A DNA stretch of 64,000 nt from Polynucleobacter sp. MWH-UH2A (GTDB taxonomy: Bacteria > Pseudomonadota > Gammaproteobacteria > Burkholderiales > Burkholderiaceae): NCBI RefSeq assembly GCF_018687195.1, contig NZ_CP061321.1, positions 1,240,001 to 1,304,000 on the forward strand, read 5' to 3'. Shown here piece after piece: positions 39,142 through 46,188 of this stretch. Positions within the stretch are counted from its first letter, which is position 1; each line of letters opens with the position of its first letter. The translations under genes and the position numbers were made by a program. Under the pieces are notes generated by a model that saw only the letters and a program-made list of their open reading frames with translations, made no database searches and was not told where the DNA came from.

Positions 39142-39336
39142 ATGACAACCATAACAAATACCCCTGAAGAGCAATTTAAGAATTGCCCGGCTTGCAATCG
39201 CAAAACGCCAATCGCTGAGTGCAAAAAAATTACCTCTCGCAGTAGCGGAAAAACCACGACAAGCTGGAGGTGCAGTGTTTGCTTTGATATTAGAAATAAA
39301 AAGAAGCAAGAAATTGCAAAAAAAATAAGTCGATAG
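39142..39336 (+). CDS. Small zinc-ribbon protein
   Basis: The 64-residue protein has CPAC near residue 15 and CSVC near 46, a two-knuckle zinc ribbon, and a Lys-rich C-terminus (RNKKKQEIAKKISR). It is probably nucleic-acid binding. It follows the preceding unknown gene by nine bases, so they are likely one operon within the AT-rich insert. Confidence 0.6.
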   Translation: MTTITNTPEEQFKNCPACNRKTPIAECKKITSRSSGKTTTSWRCSVCFDIRNKKKQEIAKKISR

Positions 39337-39464
39337 TATTTTCAAGCTTTAATTTCTTAAAACTCTCAATGGCAAACAGTTCCGTCATCAAGTCATCTAA
39401 AAATCTTAGGTCAATACCTCTAGAATTACACGGAACCCCGCCATGTTTATTCCAACAATCCCAC

Positions 39465-40013
39465 TTAATGAGCGAGCTTGCTACGGTTTTCTGCCATACG
39501 CATGAACTCAAGGTCCATGGACTTTGATGATTTAAATTCCCAATCCTTTGGAAAAGAGATTTCATCCTTTCCCCAGCGAAGTAGCCTTGCCTCTTCCCTT
39601 TCGTCTAACTCCTTCTCGGTGGTAGCAATCACAATTTCCTCGTGATCCCCTACTTTGGTTTTTGCTCTTTTGTTCTTTCTAGCTTTACTGTGTGGGTTTG
39701 GTAATAAGTGAATAAAGTCTAGCCAATAGACCCTAAAGCTTGGACCAAATACTTGGTCTACCAACAAAGCATCGGTATTGTTTGGGTTATCTTCGTTTAG
39801 CAACATCACCTTGAGGCCGCGTTGTACGAGAAACTTCAGATACTCTCGTGCTTGCTCATGATGATCAAAGCTAATGCTGATGAGCTCATCGCTTTCACTA
39901 AGCTTGCTATGGTCATGTAAGTCAAATTGAAATTGACCGTATCCACCTTGATAACGTTCAATGATGGATCCTTTTTTCAATAAGACACAGACGCCTTCGA
40001 TCAGTACAGGCAT
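39465..40013 (-). CDS. Unknown protein, regulon-1 associated
   Basis: The 182-residue soluble protein starts MPVLIEGVCVLLKKGSIIER and has an acidic/basic helical C-terminus (TEKELDEREEARLLRWGKDE). I recognise no family. A minus-strand frame past its stop (down to about 39345) also reads protein-like, so the C-terminus may have been lost by a frameshift; this is weak. A regulon-1 palindrome lies 133 bases upstream. The 128 bases between its stop and the zinc-ribbon gene hold nothing else. Confidence 0.55.
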   Translation of the reverse strand: MPVLIEGVCVLLKKGSIIERYQGGYGQFQFDLHDHSKLSESDELISISFDHHEQAREYLKFLVQRGLKVMLLNEDNPNNTDALLVDQVFGPSFRVYWLDFIHLLPNPHSKARKNKRAKTKVGDHEEIVIATTEKELDEREEARLLRWGKDEISFPKDWEFKSSKSMDLEFMRMAENRSKLAH

Positions 40014-40145
40014 ATAAGCTCCTAATTCAATTGTTGGGGAACTGCTGGGATTTTTTTGTTTTGCTTGCGTGCTTTACTTGCATGATTTGCATGTGTGAGT
40101 TACTTACAAGCTTTTATGCTTGTTAATGAGCTTAGAGTTGCTTGA

Positions 40146-40160
40146 GCTCAAATATCGAGC
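40146..40160. promoter_or_regulatory. Regulon-1 palindrome between divergent genes (first copy)
   Basis: GCTCA-AATAT-CGAGC, flanked by A and T so the arms extend to six bases. It lies between the minus gene at 40013 and the plus gene at 40241, 20 bases from the next copy; each copy may serve one direction. Confidence 0.55.
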
Positions 40161-40180
40161 TAGCGTATTTATTTTTCAGG

Positions 40181-40212
40181 GCTCACCTTATGAGCCCTAG
40201 GTTCTATATAAA
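40181..40212 (+). promoter_or_regulatory. Regulon-1 palindrome plus -10 box for the gene at 40241
   Basis: GGGCTCA-CCTTA-TGAGCCC is the best-formed copy (7-base arms; core 40181-40195). Exactly 11 bases after the core comes TATAAA (40207-40212). No -35-like hexamer sits 17 bases before that -10 except within the palindrome itself, which fits an activator-type site. Confidence 0.65.
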
Positions 40213-40240
40213 TGGCTTGTTTAAAGCCAAAGAGGGTTTC

Positions 40241-40708
40241 ATGACCGCACAAGTTTCAGAAAGACTGATTTATGGCGACAAGGAGATTCCCTTGTTTACT
40301 AACCCCCTTTCGCTCTACATGAAGTATTCCGATATTCGCTTTGTTTCTCCGCACACTGCTAATTGGCGTGGGTATGTAGGAACTTGGCAAATTCTAGAAC
40401 ATGAAGGTGTTGAGCGCTTGTACTTAGTCGCCCTTTCTGCTCATAAGACTTATGAAGAGATACTCAGCTTGTCTGATGTCTTTCCAGATCATGACAAAGT
40501 ATTTGCCCATTGGTATACAGGACAGCTACGTTGCCCACAAGGAGCACAACTGGAATATCGGCATATGGGTTATGGCAGCATCTATGAATACGACCTCTTG
40601 ATGGACTTCAAACAAGGAGTTCTGGTTGGTAAGCATGCGCGCCATAACGAAGTGCCTAAGCCCAAGGATGAGAAAGACTATTCATCATTCCTGCGGAGGG
40701 GCAAATGA
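40241..40708 (+). CDS. Unknown 155-residue protein, regulon 1
   Basis: The frame is open from 40142, but GAGGG five bases before the ATG at 40241 and a promoter ending near 40212 fix the start at MTAQVSERLIYGDKEIPLF. The protein looks like a soluble alpha/beta domain (YVGTWQILEHEGVERLYLVA, LMDFKQGVLVGKH). It may bind ligands, but no family is recognised. Its stop overlaps the next gene's ATG by four bases, so the pair is coupled. Confidence 0.65.
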   Translation: MTAQVSERLIYGDKEIPLFTNPLSLYMKYSDIRFVSPHTANWRGYVGTWQILEHEGVERLYLVALSAHKTYEEILSLSDVFPDHDKVFAHWYTGQLRCPQGAQLEYRHMGYGSIYEYDLLMDFKQGVLVGKHARHNEVPKPKDEKDYSSFLRRGK

Positions 40709-41319
40709 TCGACTCTTTATGGGCTGCTATTGGCTGGCAGCCAATAGGTTGGTTTGAGTATCTCTTGGTGTACATGACGCCAGGCTTATTGCTCTTGGCA
40801 TACTTTCTGATTAATAAATGGCGAGAAAGACCTTCAGAATTTGCTAGAGCCATCATGAAGACTGTTGGCAAAGAGACTAGTCTGGTCGATCAACTAAAAG
40901 AATGTCTTGTTTATGTCATAGCTACTTTATGCATCTTATTAGGCTGGCCTGCATTTTTAATTTGGCTGCCTTTTAATATTGCTCAACAAAAACGCAATGA
41001 AGAATGGCAGGCTTTGCCAGATTTTGATTGTGCACCTGAGTATTTAGTAGCTCAAGTCAATCCAATTGATGCTGAGTTAGCCAGTTACATAGTTGACCCA
41101 CTAGGCACTGTTCCAGCCGTTCCGTTTGGACATCTCAATCAAGGGTGGGCTAATTTCTTAGCTGAAATGACAGATCCCACTGAAGAGATTTGGTCCTTTT
41201 GCATCCCCAAGGGCAGTAAGACTGGCAAATATCAGTTTGAAGCTACTTCAGAGACCAGGGGCTATGCTCGGGTCCGCGATGGCAAGATTCTGGGGGAATT
41301 TATCTATGAGCGTGACTAG
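40705..41319 (+). CDS. Unknown membrane protein, regulon 1
   Basis: The 204-residue protein has two hydrophobic segments near residues 20-38 (YLLVYMTPGLLLLAYFLI) and 68-90 (YVIATLCILLGWPAFLIWLP), and a soluble C-terminal half (DPLGTVPAVPFGHLNQGWAN, GYARVRDGKILGEFIYERD). The first of these, and the coupling to the preceding gene, suggest the two products act together at the inner membrane. No family recognised. Its TAG stop runs into the next regulon-1 palindrome. Confidence 0.65.
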   Translation: MIDSLWAAIGWQPIGWFEYLLVYMTPGLLLLAYFLINKWRERPSEFARAIMKTVGKETSLVDQLKECLVYVIATLCILLGWPAFLIWLPFNIAQQKRNEEWQALPDFDCAPEYLVAQVNPIDAELASYIVDPLGTVPAVPFGHLNQGWANFLAEMTDPTEEIWSFCIPKGSKTGKYQFEATSETRGYARVRDGKILGEFIYERD

Positions 41320-41352
41320 CTCGTTATTTGAGCTCTAGCCCTGTTCTAATGA
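41319..41352 (+). promoter_or_regulatory. Regulon-1 palindrome with -10-like box and no obvious gene
   Basis: GCTCG-TTATT-TGAGC (41319-41333) is followed 11 bases later by TCTAAT (41345-41350), repeating the spacing seen at the other copies. Downstream there is only an 11-codon frame (MKLLGVVACFR) and no ribosome site. Confidence 0.5.
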
Positions 41353-41641
41353 AGTTATTAGGTGTTGTTGCTTGTTTTAGGTAGTTGTTGGGGTTGTTTG
41401 TATTACTGCTTGATAGTGATCAACGGGATAAGGTATGAGTGCCCACAGATCAGAAGGGTTGTTATAGCCCTTTTCATAAGAAAAACCTTACCAGCTTGTG
41501 CGTTCCTTTTAACTCTTTATAGAGCTTCTCCTTTCGGGATGTGAACAAGCGGACAGCCGGGAAAGACCGGTTGTTTTACCCATTTTCATGCTGCAAAAGA
41601 GGTTTTTCATCGGTTTTTGCTACTTTTTATGGGTATATTTT
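41353..41641 (+). other. Non-coding stretch, possible small RNA or lost gene
   Basis: The bases after the palindrome carry many GTTGTTG/GGTTG runs, then an imperfect CCGGG-AAAGA-CCGG hairpin near 41558. One frame continues LLGLFVLLLDSDQRDKV after an amber stop, as though a small membrane peptide gene had decayed. Nothing firm can be called. Confidence 0.3.
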
Positions 41642-41685
41642 ATTGGTTAATATTTGGTTTAAATATGGTTTAGTATTGGTCTTTT
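41642..41685. repeat. Four 11-base iterons upstream of the MbcA/ParS-like gene
   Basis: Units TATTGGTTAAT is the first; TTGGTT-type cores start at 41643, 41654, 41665 and 41676, exactly 11 bases apart (TTGGTT, TTGGTT, ATGGTT, TTGGTC). The array ends 20 bases before the ATG at 41706. Helical phasing suggests cooperative binding of the encoded protein to one DNA face. Confidence 0.65.
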
Positions 41686-41705
41686 AATACAAACTCTTTC
41701 CTCAC

Positions 41706-42116
41706 ATGAACCAAGTGCATGCTCACCAAAAGCCTGAATCCCCGATTGGACTTTTTGACAACATTGCGGAAGATCTTCTTCACTTTGGCATTGGCCCTTC
41801 GTTTAACGCTAAAAAAGTTCAAGAGTTACTTAACTTTAAGAGAGAGGACATCTCTCGTATCGCATCTGTTTCGATTAAATCTGTTCGATACGATGATGCA
41901 ATTCCTGATCAAATGAAAGAACGTCTTGAGGAAATTGCCAATACCATCAATATGGTTGCCAAAGTATTTGATGGGAATGCAGAAAAAACAGTGGCCTGGT
42001 TCAAAGCCAGAAACCCTCTATTAGGTGATGTTTCTCCACGAGATATGATTCGTCTTGGCCGCTACGAGCGATTACGTAAATTCATCATCAATGCAATGAC
42101 TCAAAATATTGATTGA
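41706..42116 (+). CDS. Orphan antitoxin of the Xre/MbcA/ParS family
   Basis: The 136-residue protein has a helical N-terminal DNA-binding part (SFNAKKVQELLNFKREDISR) and a C-terminal domain (AEKTVAWFKARNPLLGDVSP then RDMIRLGRYERLRKFI) typical of MbcA/ParS/Xre (DUF2384) antitoxins. The partner toxin of the RES type normally follows immediately; here the next 140 bases are non-coding and the next gene is reversed. It is therefore toxin-less, or a solitary regulator. It probably binds the four iterons in front of it. Confidence 0.75.
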   Translation: MNQVHAHQKPESPIGLFDNIAEDLLHFGIGPSFNAKKVQELLNFKREDISRIASVSIKSVRYDDAIPDQMKERLEEIANTINMVAKVFDGNAEKTVAWFKARNPLLGDVSPRDMIRLGRYERLRKFIINAMTQNID

Positions 42117-42259
42117 TGCTTTAAGAAGTATTTAATTTGCCTAGTAAAAATTGGACCCCTCGAACGCTCAAGAACTGATAGGGTATGGTGAATAACCCCA
42201 CAACCTAGAATTAGTCACTCCCTTACCTCTTTGGCGCCTTGCTAGTTTGGTCATTTCAG

Positions 42260-42757
42260 TCACGAATCAAACCCACACAATGTAGCAACCTTTCTCTCAT
42301 CAATCGATCCTGGCCTTGCCTCTCCTAAATCCCAGTCTAGGTCGTATAAATCCTTTACGAGATTTCCTTTGCTGAGTGTTTTAGAGAACATCATGAGGTC
42401 TTGCACTGATACGGTTCTGTTTCTGCAATTAACTGACTGACGCATGAGCGCTGAAGAATAGACATATTTAGCGTTTTCATGAATCGATGTTTGTGGGTTG
42501 TGATAGCTACGGAGTACCAAGATCTCTACGGTCAGCGCATCTTCATCGAAATGCTGCACTTTACCTAGATACTCAGTGAAGTTGTCATTCTCTGAAAACT
42601 TGTTCCACCCTACTTTCAATGGGCCGTACTTGGTATAGACCATATCAGGATCAGATGGGAAGAAGAACTGAAATGAGGCATAAGCAAATGCTGGTACCGC
42701 AAAGACTGCAGCAAATAAGAGAAACAAAGTAACCGGGGTTGAGCGTAACCATTTCAT
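42260..42757 (-). CDS. Secreted protein resembling surface-adhesin E domains
   Basis: The 165-residue protein begins with a signal peptide (KWLRSTPVTLFLLFAAVFAV, then PAFAYA). The mature part has a small beta-domain with two cysteines (VNCRNRTVSVQDLM, ATLCGF) and ends PGSIDERKVATLCGFDS, a pattern I associate with the surface-adhesin E family (PF16747); this is from memory. The ATG at 42757 has GGAAAG upstream, preferred over the longer frame. It lies 13 bases after the next gene upstream, forming an operon under the palindrome at 43114. Confidence 0.6.
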   Translation of the reverse strand: MKWLRSTPVTLFLLFAAVFAVPAFAYASFQFFFPSDPDMVYTKYGPLKVGWNKFSENDNFTEYLGKVQHFDEDALTVEILVLRSYHNPQTSIHENAKYVYSSALMRQSVNCRNRTVSVQDLMMFSKTLSKGNLVKDLYDLDWDLGEARPGSIDERKVATLCGFDS

Positions 42758-42770
42758 AAGTACTTTCCTT

Positions 42771-43058
42771 TTATCTGCGGACATAAGAGAGGATGTAGGC
42801 TTTGCGTTGATTTACTTCTGCTGGGAAGGTAATGCCCGCATATTGATGAATCATGGCAAGCGGTTCTTGTAGCAAAGCTTTGTCTGCAAAGTAAGGGTTT
42901 CCATTCTTATCTCTCAACTTGAACTTGGGTAAGCCCAAAATTCTGGCGCTATCTACAAAGGCAGCTACTGCCAATGGCTTAGAAATAGGCACAGCCGATT
43001 TACCAGTTGGTGAAACCTGAAGCGGCAAGAGGGTGATGAAAACAAGGGTGCTGAGCAT
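42771..43058 (-). CDS. Unknown small secreted protein
   Basis: The 95-residue protein has a hydrophobic N-terminus (LSTLVFITLLPLQVSPTG) that could be a signal sequence, then a short polar domain (KFKLRDKNGNPYFADKALLQ). No ribosome site is visible before the ATG, so the start is uncertain. The regulon-1 palindrome at 43114 is 56 bases upstream, and its minus-strand -10-like CACAAT would give a short leader. Confidence 0.5.
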   Translation of the reverse strand: MLSTLVFITLLPLQVSPTGKSAVPISKPLAVAAFVDSARILGLPKFKLRDKNGNPYFADKALLQEPLAMIHQYAGITFPAEVNQRKAYILSYVRR

Positions 43059-43103
43059 GGCGTTATCTATGAAATCAAGCTTTTTGGAATGATTTCATTG
43101 TGA

Positions 43104-43145
43104 TGAGCTAGAGGCTCATTGGGTGAGCTCTTGGGTTTTTATCCT
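43104..43145. promoter_or_regulatory. Regulon-1 palindrome between divergent operons (three half-sites)
   Basis: The core is GCTCA-TTGGG-TGAGC (43114-43128). A third half-site, TGAGC, lies at 43104-43108, so half-sites recur every 10 bases. TATCCT (43140-43145) is 11 bases downstream on the plus strand; CACAAT is 11 bases downstream on the minus strand. One site may drive both directions. Confidence 0.6.
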
Positions 43146-43218
43146 GAATTTGTTGTGAATCTGCTGTGAATCCGTAGTGATTCTTTAATAAACCCTAAAA
43201 CCTACATGGGAGGCATCC

Positions 43219-43533
43219 ATGAAATACCTCATCACCCTCTTTCTCATTGTTCAAGCTGTTTTATTAGTACGTAGCGCAAATGCACAAGCTAATAATTGGC
43301 AGAACTCGCCAAATAACTGGAATAACTCCATTAACAATTACGAGAACTCACCAAACAACTGGCAGAACAGTCCAAACAATTGGAATAACAACGCTAATAA
43401 CTGGAATGCCACCAATGGTGTCTATGACAACCGAGGCAATCGTATTGGCTATGAGACCCAGTCATCAACTGGTGTCACCAATGTATACGACAACAACGGC
43501 AACCGGATCGGGTACACCCCCGCTAAACAATGA
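43219..43533 (+). CDS. Secreted Asn/Trp-rich repeat protein
   Basis: After a signal peptide (KYLITLFLIVQAVLLVRSAN, cut after NAQA) the protein has a run of NNWQNSPNNWNNS-type units: NSPNNW occurs several times between residues 28 and 62. Two copies of a VYDNxGNRIGY motif follow (near 69 and 89). No family recognised. The composition suggests an extended, possibly surface or matrix protein. It is 104 residues. The next gene overlaps its stop by four bases. Confidence 0.7.
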   Translation: MKYLITLFLIVQAVLLVRSANAQANNWQNSPNNWNNSINNYENSPNNWQNSPNNWNNNANNWNATNGVYDNRGNRIGYETQSSTGVTNVYDNNGNRIGYTPAKQ

Positions 43534-43730
43534 AAACCTATGAATACGAACTCGTGAAGATGGAGCCCGTTGAAACGGATAGCGACTCCATTTATGAAAT
43601 CCTCAATGACCGTGGCCCTAGAGGCTTTCGATTGGTAGGCATTCAGAAACTATGGTCACATGACAGCGACTGGAATGCCATACAGCGCAACTTTCTGGTA
43701 CTTGAAAAAGAAGTTGAGGAAGAGCTGTAA
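43530..43730 (+). CDS. Small DUF4177-like protein
   Basis: The 66-residue protein (KTYEYELVKMEPVET, ILNDRGPRGFRLVGIQKLW) resembles DUF4177-type domains, which have a conserved G-W/F-x-LV core of unknown role. It is translationally coupled to the Asn/Trp-rich secreted protein through an ATGA overlap. Cytoplasmic, no membrane segment. Confidence 0.6.
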   Translation: MKTYEYELVKMEPVETDSDSIYEILNDRGPRGFRLVGIQKLWSHDSDWNAIQRNFLVLEKEVEEEL

Positions 43731-43745
43731 TTAGAGAAATAATTT

Positions 43746-44108
43746 TTAGAGCTTTTCTTTAATTTCGCCGCACTCTACATTTAATAGATCCATTTGCAGT
43801 TGCTCTGAGTCAGCGAACTCATCAAGCAAATATCCTTGAGGTGGCGTGAGTCTGCGTAAATACTTATCTGGAGCTGGTCCTGCTGTATAGGCTCCAATAC
43901 CATTGTCGTCTTTGTAAAAGAGTACGCCGCCCGTAGTTGCGACTTCGACATTCCAGGTATACAAGGGCTGGTCGTGTCCTTCCCATTCGCCAAACCCTTC
44001 CGCAGAAATAATGCGCACGATGTTTCCCAGATTTGCTGGAATGCGGCAATCCACAGTAATAGCCAGATCACCGACTGAGCAATTGAGTTTAGATAATCCT
44101 TCGCTCAT
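43746..44108 (-). CDS. Unknown 120-residue protein
   Basis: The protein reads as a small beta-rich domain (CSVGDLAITVDCRIPANLGN, IVRIISAEGFGEWEGHDQPL) with a YLRRLTPPQG segment near the end. I have seen such sequences annotated as hypothetical in proteobacterial mobile regions but cannot name the family. Its start overlaps the stop of the small membrane protein upstream by four bases. Confidence 0.5.
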   Translation of the reverse strand: MSEGLSKLNCSVGDLAITVDCRIPANLGNIVRIISAEGFGEWEGHDQPLYTWNVEVATTGGVLFYKDDNGIGAYTAGPAPDKYLRRLTPPQGYLLDEFADSEQLQMDLLNVECGEIKEKL

Positions 44109-44290
44109 CTTCTTCTCCGATATTGCGCTCTAACCTTTTCTCTTTGCACAAACATCAGATGAGCAAAGATACCTTGGCTGCAGACCAGAAATAGCCCTAA
44201 CAAGAATAAGAAGGCTAGGCCGAAGCTAAATCCACGCTCCAAAGTTACCCAGCTGATGAACATAAAGAAAATACCGATAAATTTGATCAT
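44105..44290 (-). CDS. Small two-helix membrane protein
   Basis: The 61-residue protein has two hydrophobic segments (IKFIGIFFMFISWVTLERGF; GLAFLFLLGLFLVCSQGIFA) and a very basic end (EKVRAQYRRRR), predicting a hairpin in the inner membrane. Its ATG is 49 bases from the regulon-1 palindrome at 44340, whose minus-strand reading is followed after 11 bases by TAGTCT. It is coupled to the unknown gene downstream. Confidence 0.55.
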   Translation of the reverse strand: MIKFIGIFFMFISWVTLERGFSFGLAFLFLLGLFLVCSQGIFAHLMFVQREKVRAQYRRRR

Positions 44291-44339
44291 TTTGGCCTCT
44301 GCCTAGTGGTTTACCTATTTCAAGACTAAAGACTTGCTA

Positions 44340-44371
44340 GCTCATCAAATGAGCCTTAAACTGAATAAAGT
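44340..44371. promoter_or_regulatory. Regulon-1 palindrome upstream of WYL regulator 1
   Basis: GCTCA-TCAAA-TGAGC (44340-44354). On the plus strand TAAAGT (44366-44371) follows after 11 bases, 45 bases before the WYL gene; on the minus strand TAGTCT follows after 11 bases. Its position fits autoregulation by the WYL protein and shared control of both directions. Confidence 0.65.
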
Positions 44372-44416
44372 TATAAAAACAATAAATATGCTGTTTTTTA
44401 ACCATTTGGAGCCTTT

Positions 44417-45385
44417 ATGAGCGATATGGAACGTCTGCACCGCATTAAGTACATGATTCAGCAACGCAAGTGCGTGCCGATTGATGACTTTTTGGATGAG
44501 CTCGAGATCTCTAAAGCCACCTTCAAGCGCGATCTTGAATACTTACGCAGCCGCCTTAAGGCTTCAATTGTGTATGACCGCTTCTTAAATGGTTACAAGT
44601 TTGAGTTCCCAGATGAAATCGACAAAATTGAGATGCCTGGTTTGTGGTTCTCTGAAAAGGAAGCGACTGCACTAGTCTTAATGCAACACCTACTATCATC
44701 ACTCGATCAAAGCGGTTTGATTGGTCCACATATTGAACCACTCACCGCCATCATTGATGGCATTCTGGGTCAAAGCGAAACCTCTGCCAAAGAATTGCGT
44801 AAACGTATCAAAGTGTTGGGCATGGGTTCTCGTAAAAACTCGATTGAGAACTTCTCCGAGATAGGTGCCGCCCTTCTTAAACGTAACCGCTTGGTCATTA
44901 AGTACTTTGCCAAAGGTAAAGGCGAAGAGACTGAGCGTGAGATTTCTCCACAAAGACTGATCTTCTATCGGGAGAACTGGTACCTGGATGCCTATTGCCA
45001 CCTACGCAATGATTTACGTAGCTTTGCGGTCGATGGCATTCGGAGTGCGGTCCTGACTAATGCAAAGGCTCAAGAGGTTTCTGATAAAGATTGTCATGAA
45101 CATTTTGCCGAGAGCTACGGCATCTTCTCTGGCAAGGCCACGCAAAGAGCAAAACTGCGCTTTACTCCTGAACATGCGCGTTGGGTAGCTGGCGAGCACT
45201 GGCATGGGCAACAAGTCGGCTCATTTGATAAAGAAGGCTATTACATTCTAGAGTTTGACTTCAACCAAGATCCCGAATTAGTGATGGATATTCTGAAGCA
45301 TGGCTCGGGAGTTGAAGTACTCGGACCGGCTACCCTTAAAAAGCGAATCAAAGATGAACTTACTAAATCATTGGATAAATATTAA
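44417..45385 (+). CDS. WYL-domain transcriptional regulator 1
   Basis: The 322-residue protein has an N-terminal winged helix (MERLHRIKYMIQQRKCVPID, ISKATFKRDLEYLRSRL), a WYL domain around 165-235 (ISPQRLIFYRENWYLDAYCH, with DLRSFAVDGI) and a C-terminal WCX-type domain (RAKLRFTPEHARWVAGE). WYL proteins bind DNA and sense ligands, often nucleic acid, and control defence loci among others. I infer that it recognises the palindrome GCTCR-N5-YGAGC found in front of itself and six other places. The next gene follows after two bases. Confidence 0.88.
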   Translation: MSDMERLHRIKYMIQQRKCVPIDDFLDELEISKATFKRDLEYLRSRLKASIVYDRFLNGYKFEFPDEIDKIEMPGLWFSEKEATALVLMQHLLSSLDQSGLIGPHIEPLTAIIDGILGQSETSAKELRKRIKVLGMGSRKNSIENFSEIGAALLKRNRLVIKYFAKGKGEETEREISPQRLIFYRENWYLDAYCHLRNDLRSFAVDGIRSAVLTNAKAQEVSDKDCHEHFAESYGIFSGKATQRAKLRFTPEHARWVAGEHWHGQQVGSFDKEGYYILEFDFNQDPELVMDILKHGSGVEVLGPATLKKRIKDELTKSLDKY

Positions 45386-45387
45386 TT

Positions 45388-45897
45388 ATGGAAAGAAAAC
45401 TCAGCGACCCGTCGCCACTTAATACTCAAGAATCACCAAGACAAATTATTTTGGATGATTTTGATCTAGACCTTCCGATTTCTGGTGGCTGGGGATACGA
45501 TTTTTCTACAGCATGCATCATCGATAAAGATGACCCTTCGGCAGATTCGAGCATCCCTTTTGATGGCGTAGAAATTGAATACATATTTGCTGAAAAACGA
45601 ATTTATGAAGAAATGATTATTTTTCGCCATCCAGATGAGCAATTTCATGGAATTCGCTGGGAACCCGAAAAACAAAAGCTAACTACTCATGATGAACGAC
45701 ACTACGATATATTGACATTCAACATAGTCGGCTTTTCAGAAGCAATATGGAATGAGCTCACTAGTCGGTTTGAAGAAATTCAAAAAAGTGGCGCGATTGA
45801 AAAGATGGATGAATTAGATGCTTATCGAGATTCTGTGGCTTATCGATTCAAAAGGGAGTTCTATTTTGACATCAACAGCTTTTATGGAATCTACTAA
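45388..45897 (+). CDS. Unknown acidic protein in operon with WYL regulator 1
   Basis: The 169-residue protein is acidic, with a low-complexity N-terminus, a GGWGYDFSTACIIDKDDP segment and a helical C-terminus ending NSFYGIY. No family recognised. It starts two bases after the WYL stop, so it is very likely co-expressed; a partner or ligand-handling role for the regulator is conceivable but unsupported. Codon use looks more AT-rich than the WYL gene. Confidence 0.6.
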   Translation: MERKLSDPSPLNTQESPRQIILDDFDLDLPISGGWGYDFSTACIIDKDDPSADSSIPFDGVEIEYIFAEKRIYEEMIIFRHPDEQFHGIRWEPEKQKLTTHDERHYDILTFNIVGFSEAIWNELTSRFEEIQKSGAIEKMDELDAYRDSVAYRFKREFYFDINSFYGIY

Positions 45898-45945
45898 GCA
45901 AGGAGACTAGTTAAAACAACTCCAACTATATGCGAAATCAATAAA

Positions 45946-46034
45946 TGACCTCCTCCCAATAAATTGGACACCCTAAACTAGAAAAAATCGGCGATATTAT
46001 CCCCAAGGAGGGGTGCGCCATGAAAAGGTCAAAA
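45946..46034 (+). mobile_element. Remnant of an IS3-family left end
   Basis: TGACCTCCTCCCAATAAATT followed by GGACACCC resembles the terminal repeat of IS3-family elements. It leads to AAGGAGGGG and an ATG whose first codons read MKRSK, as in many OrfA starts; the frame then runs into unrelated sequence and stops. No transposase body or right end is present. From 46035 to 46188 I see no gene. Confidence 0.4.
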
Positions 46035-46188
46035 TGGTGGGTTTGTCGCTTGGGATTACCCCTTTACAGGAGTCTCACTTTTTGAGCACCTTGCTAGCGT
46101 TAGCAGGTTGCTGTGGCGACAAAGCCATCTCTTGATGTAGCGTTAGTTATAAAGACTTTGACTTGATATTGTCAATCAAGTTGATCGA

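Noticed and set aside
39290..39565. Minus-strand frame past the stop of the 39465-40013 gene, reading SLIKWDCWNKHGGVPCNSRG
   Set aside because: It looks protein-like, but overlaps two genes, has no start or ribosome site of its own, and a frameshift cannot be proven from one sequence.
40146..40195. Palindromes considered as sites of an alternative sigma factor
   Set aside because: The palindromic symmetry and separate -10-like hexamers fit a dimeric regulator better than a sigma-recognised promoter, and a WYL gene carries one copy.
41362..41544. 60-codon plus-strand frame under the regulon-1 promoter
   Set aside because: It begins with a non-ATG codon lacking a ribosome site and the translation has no consistent composition; treated as non-coding.
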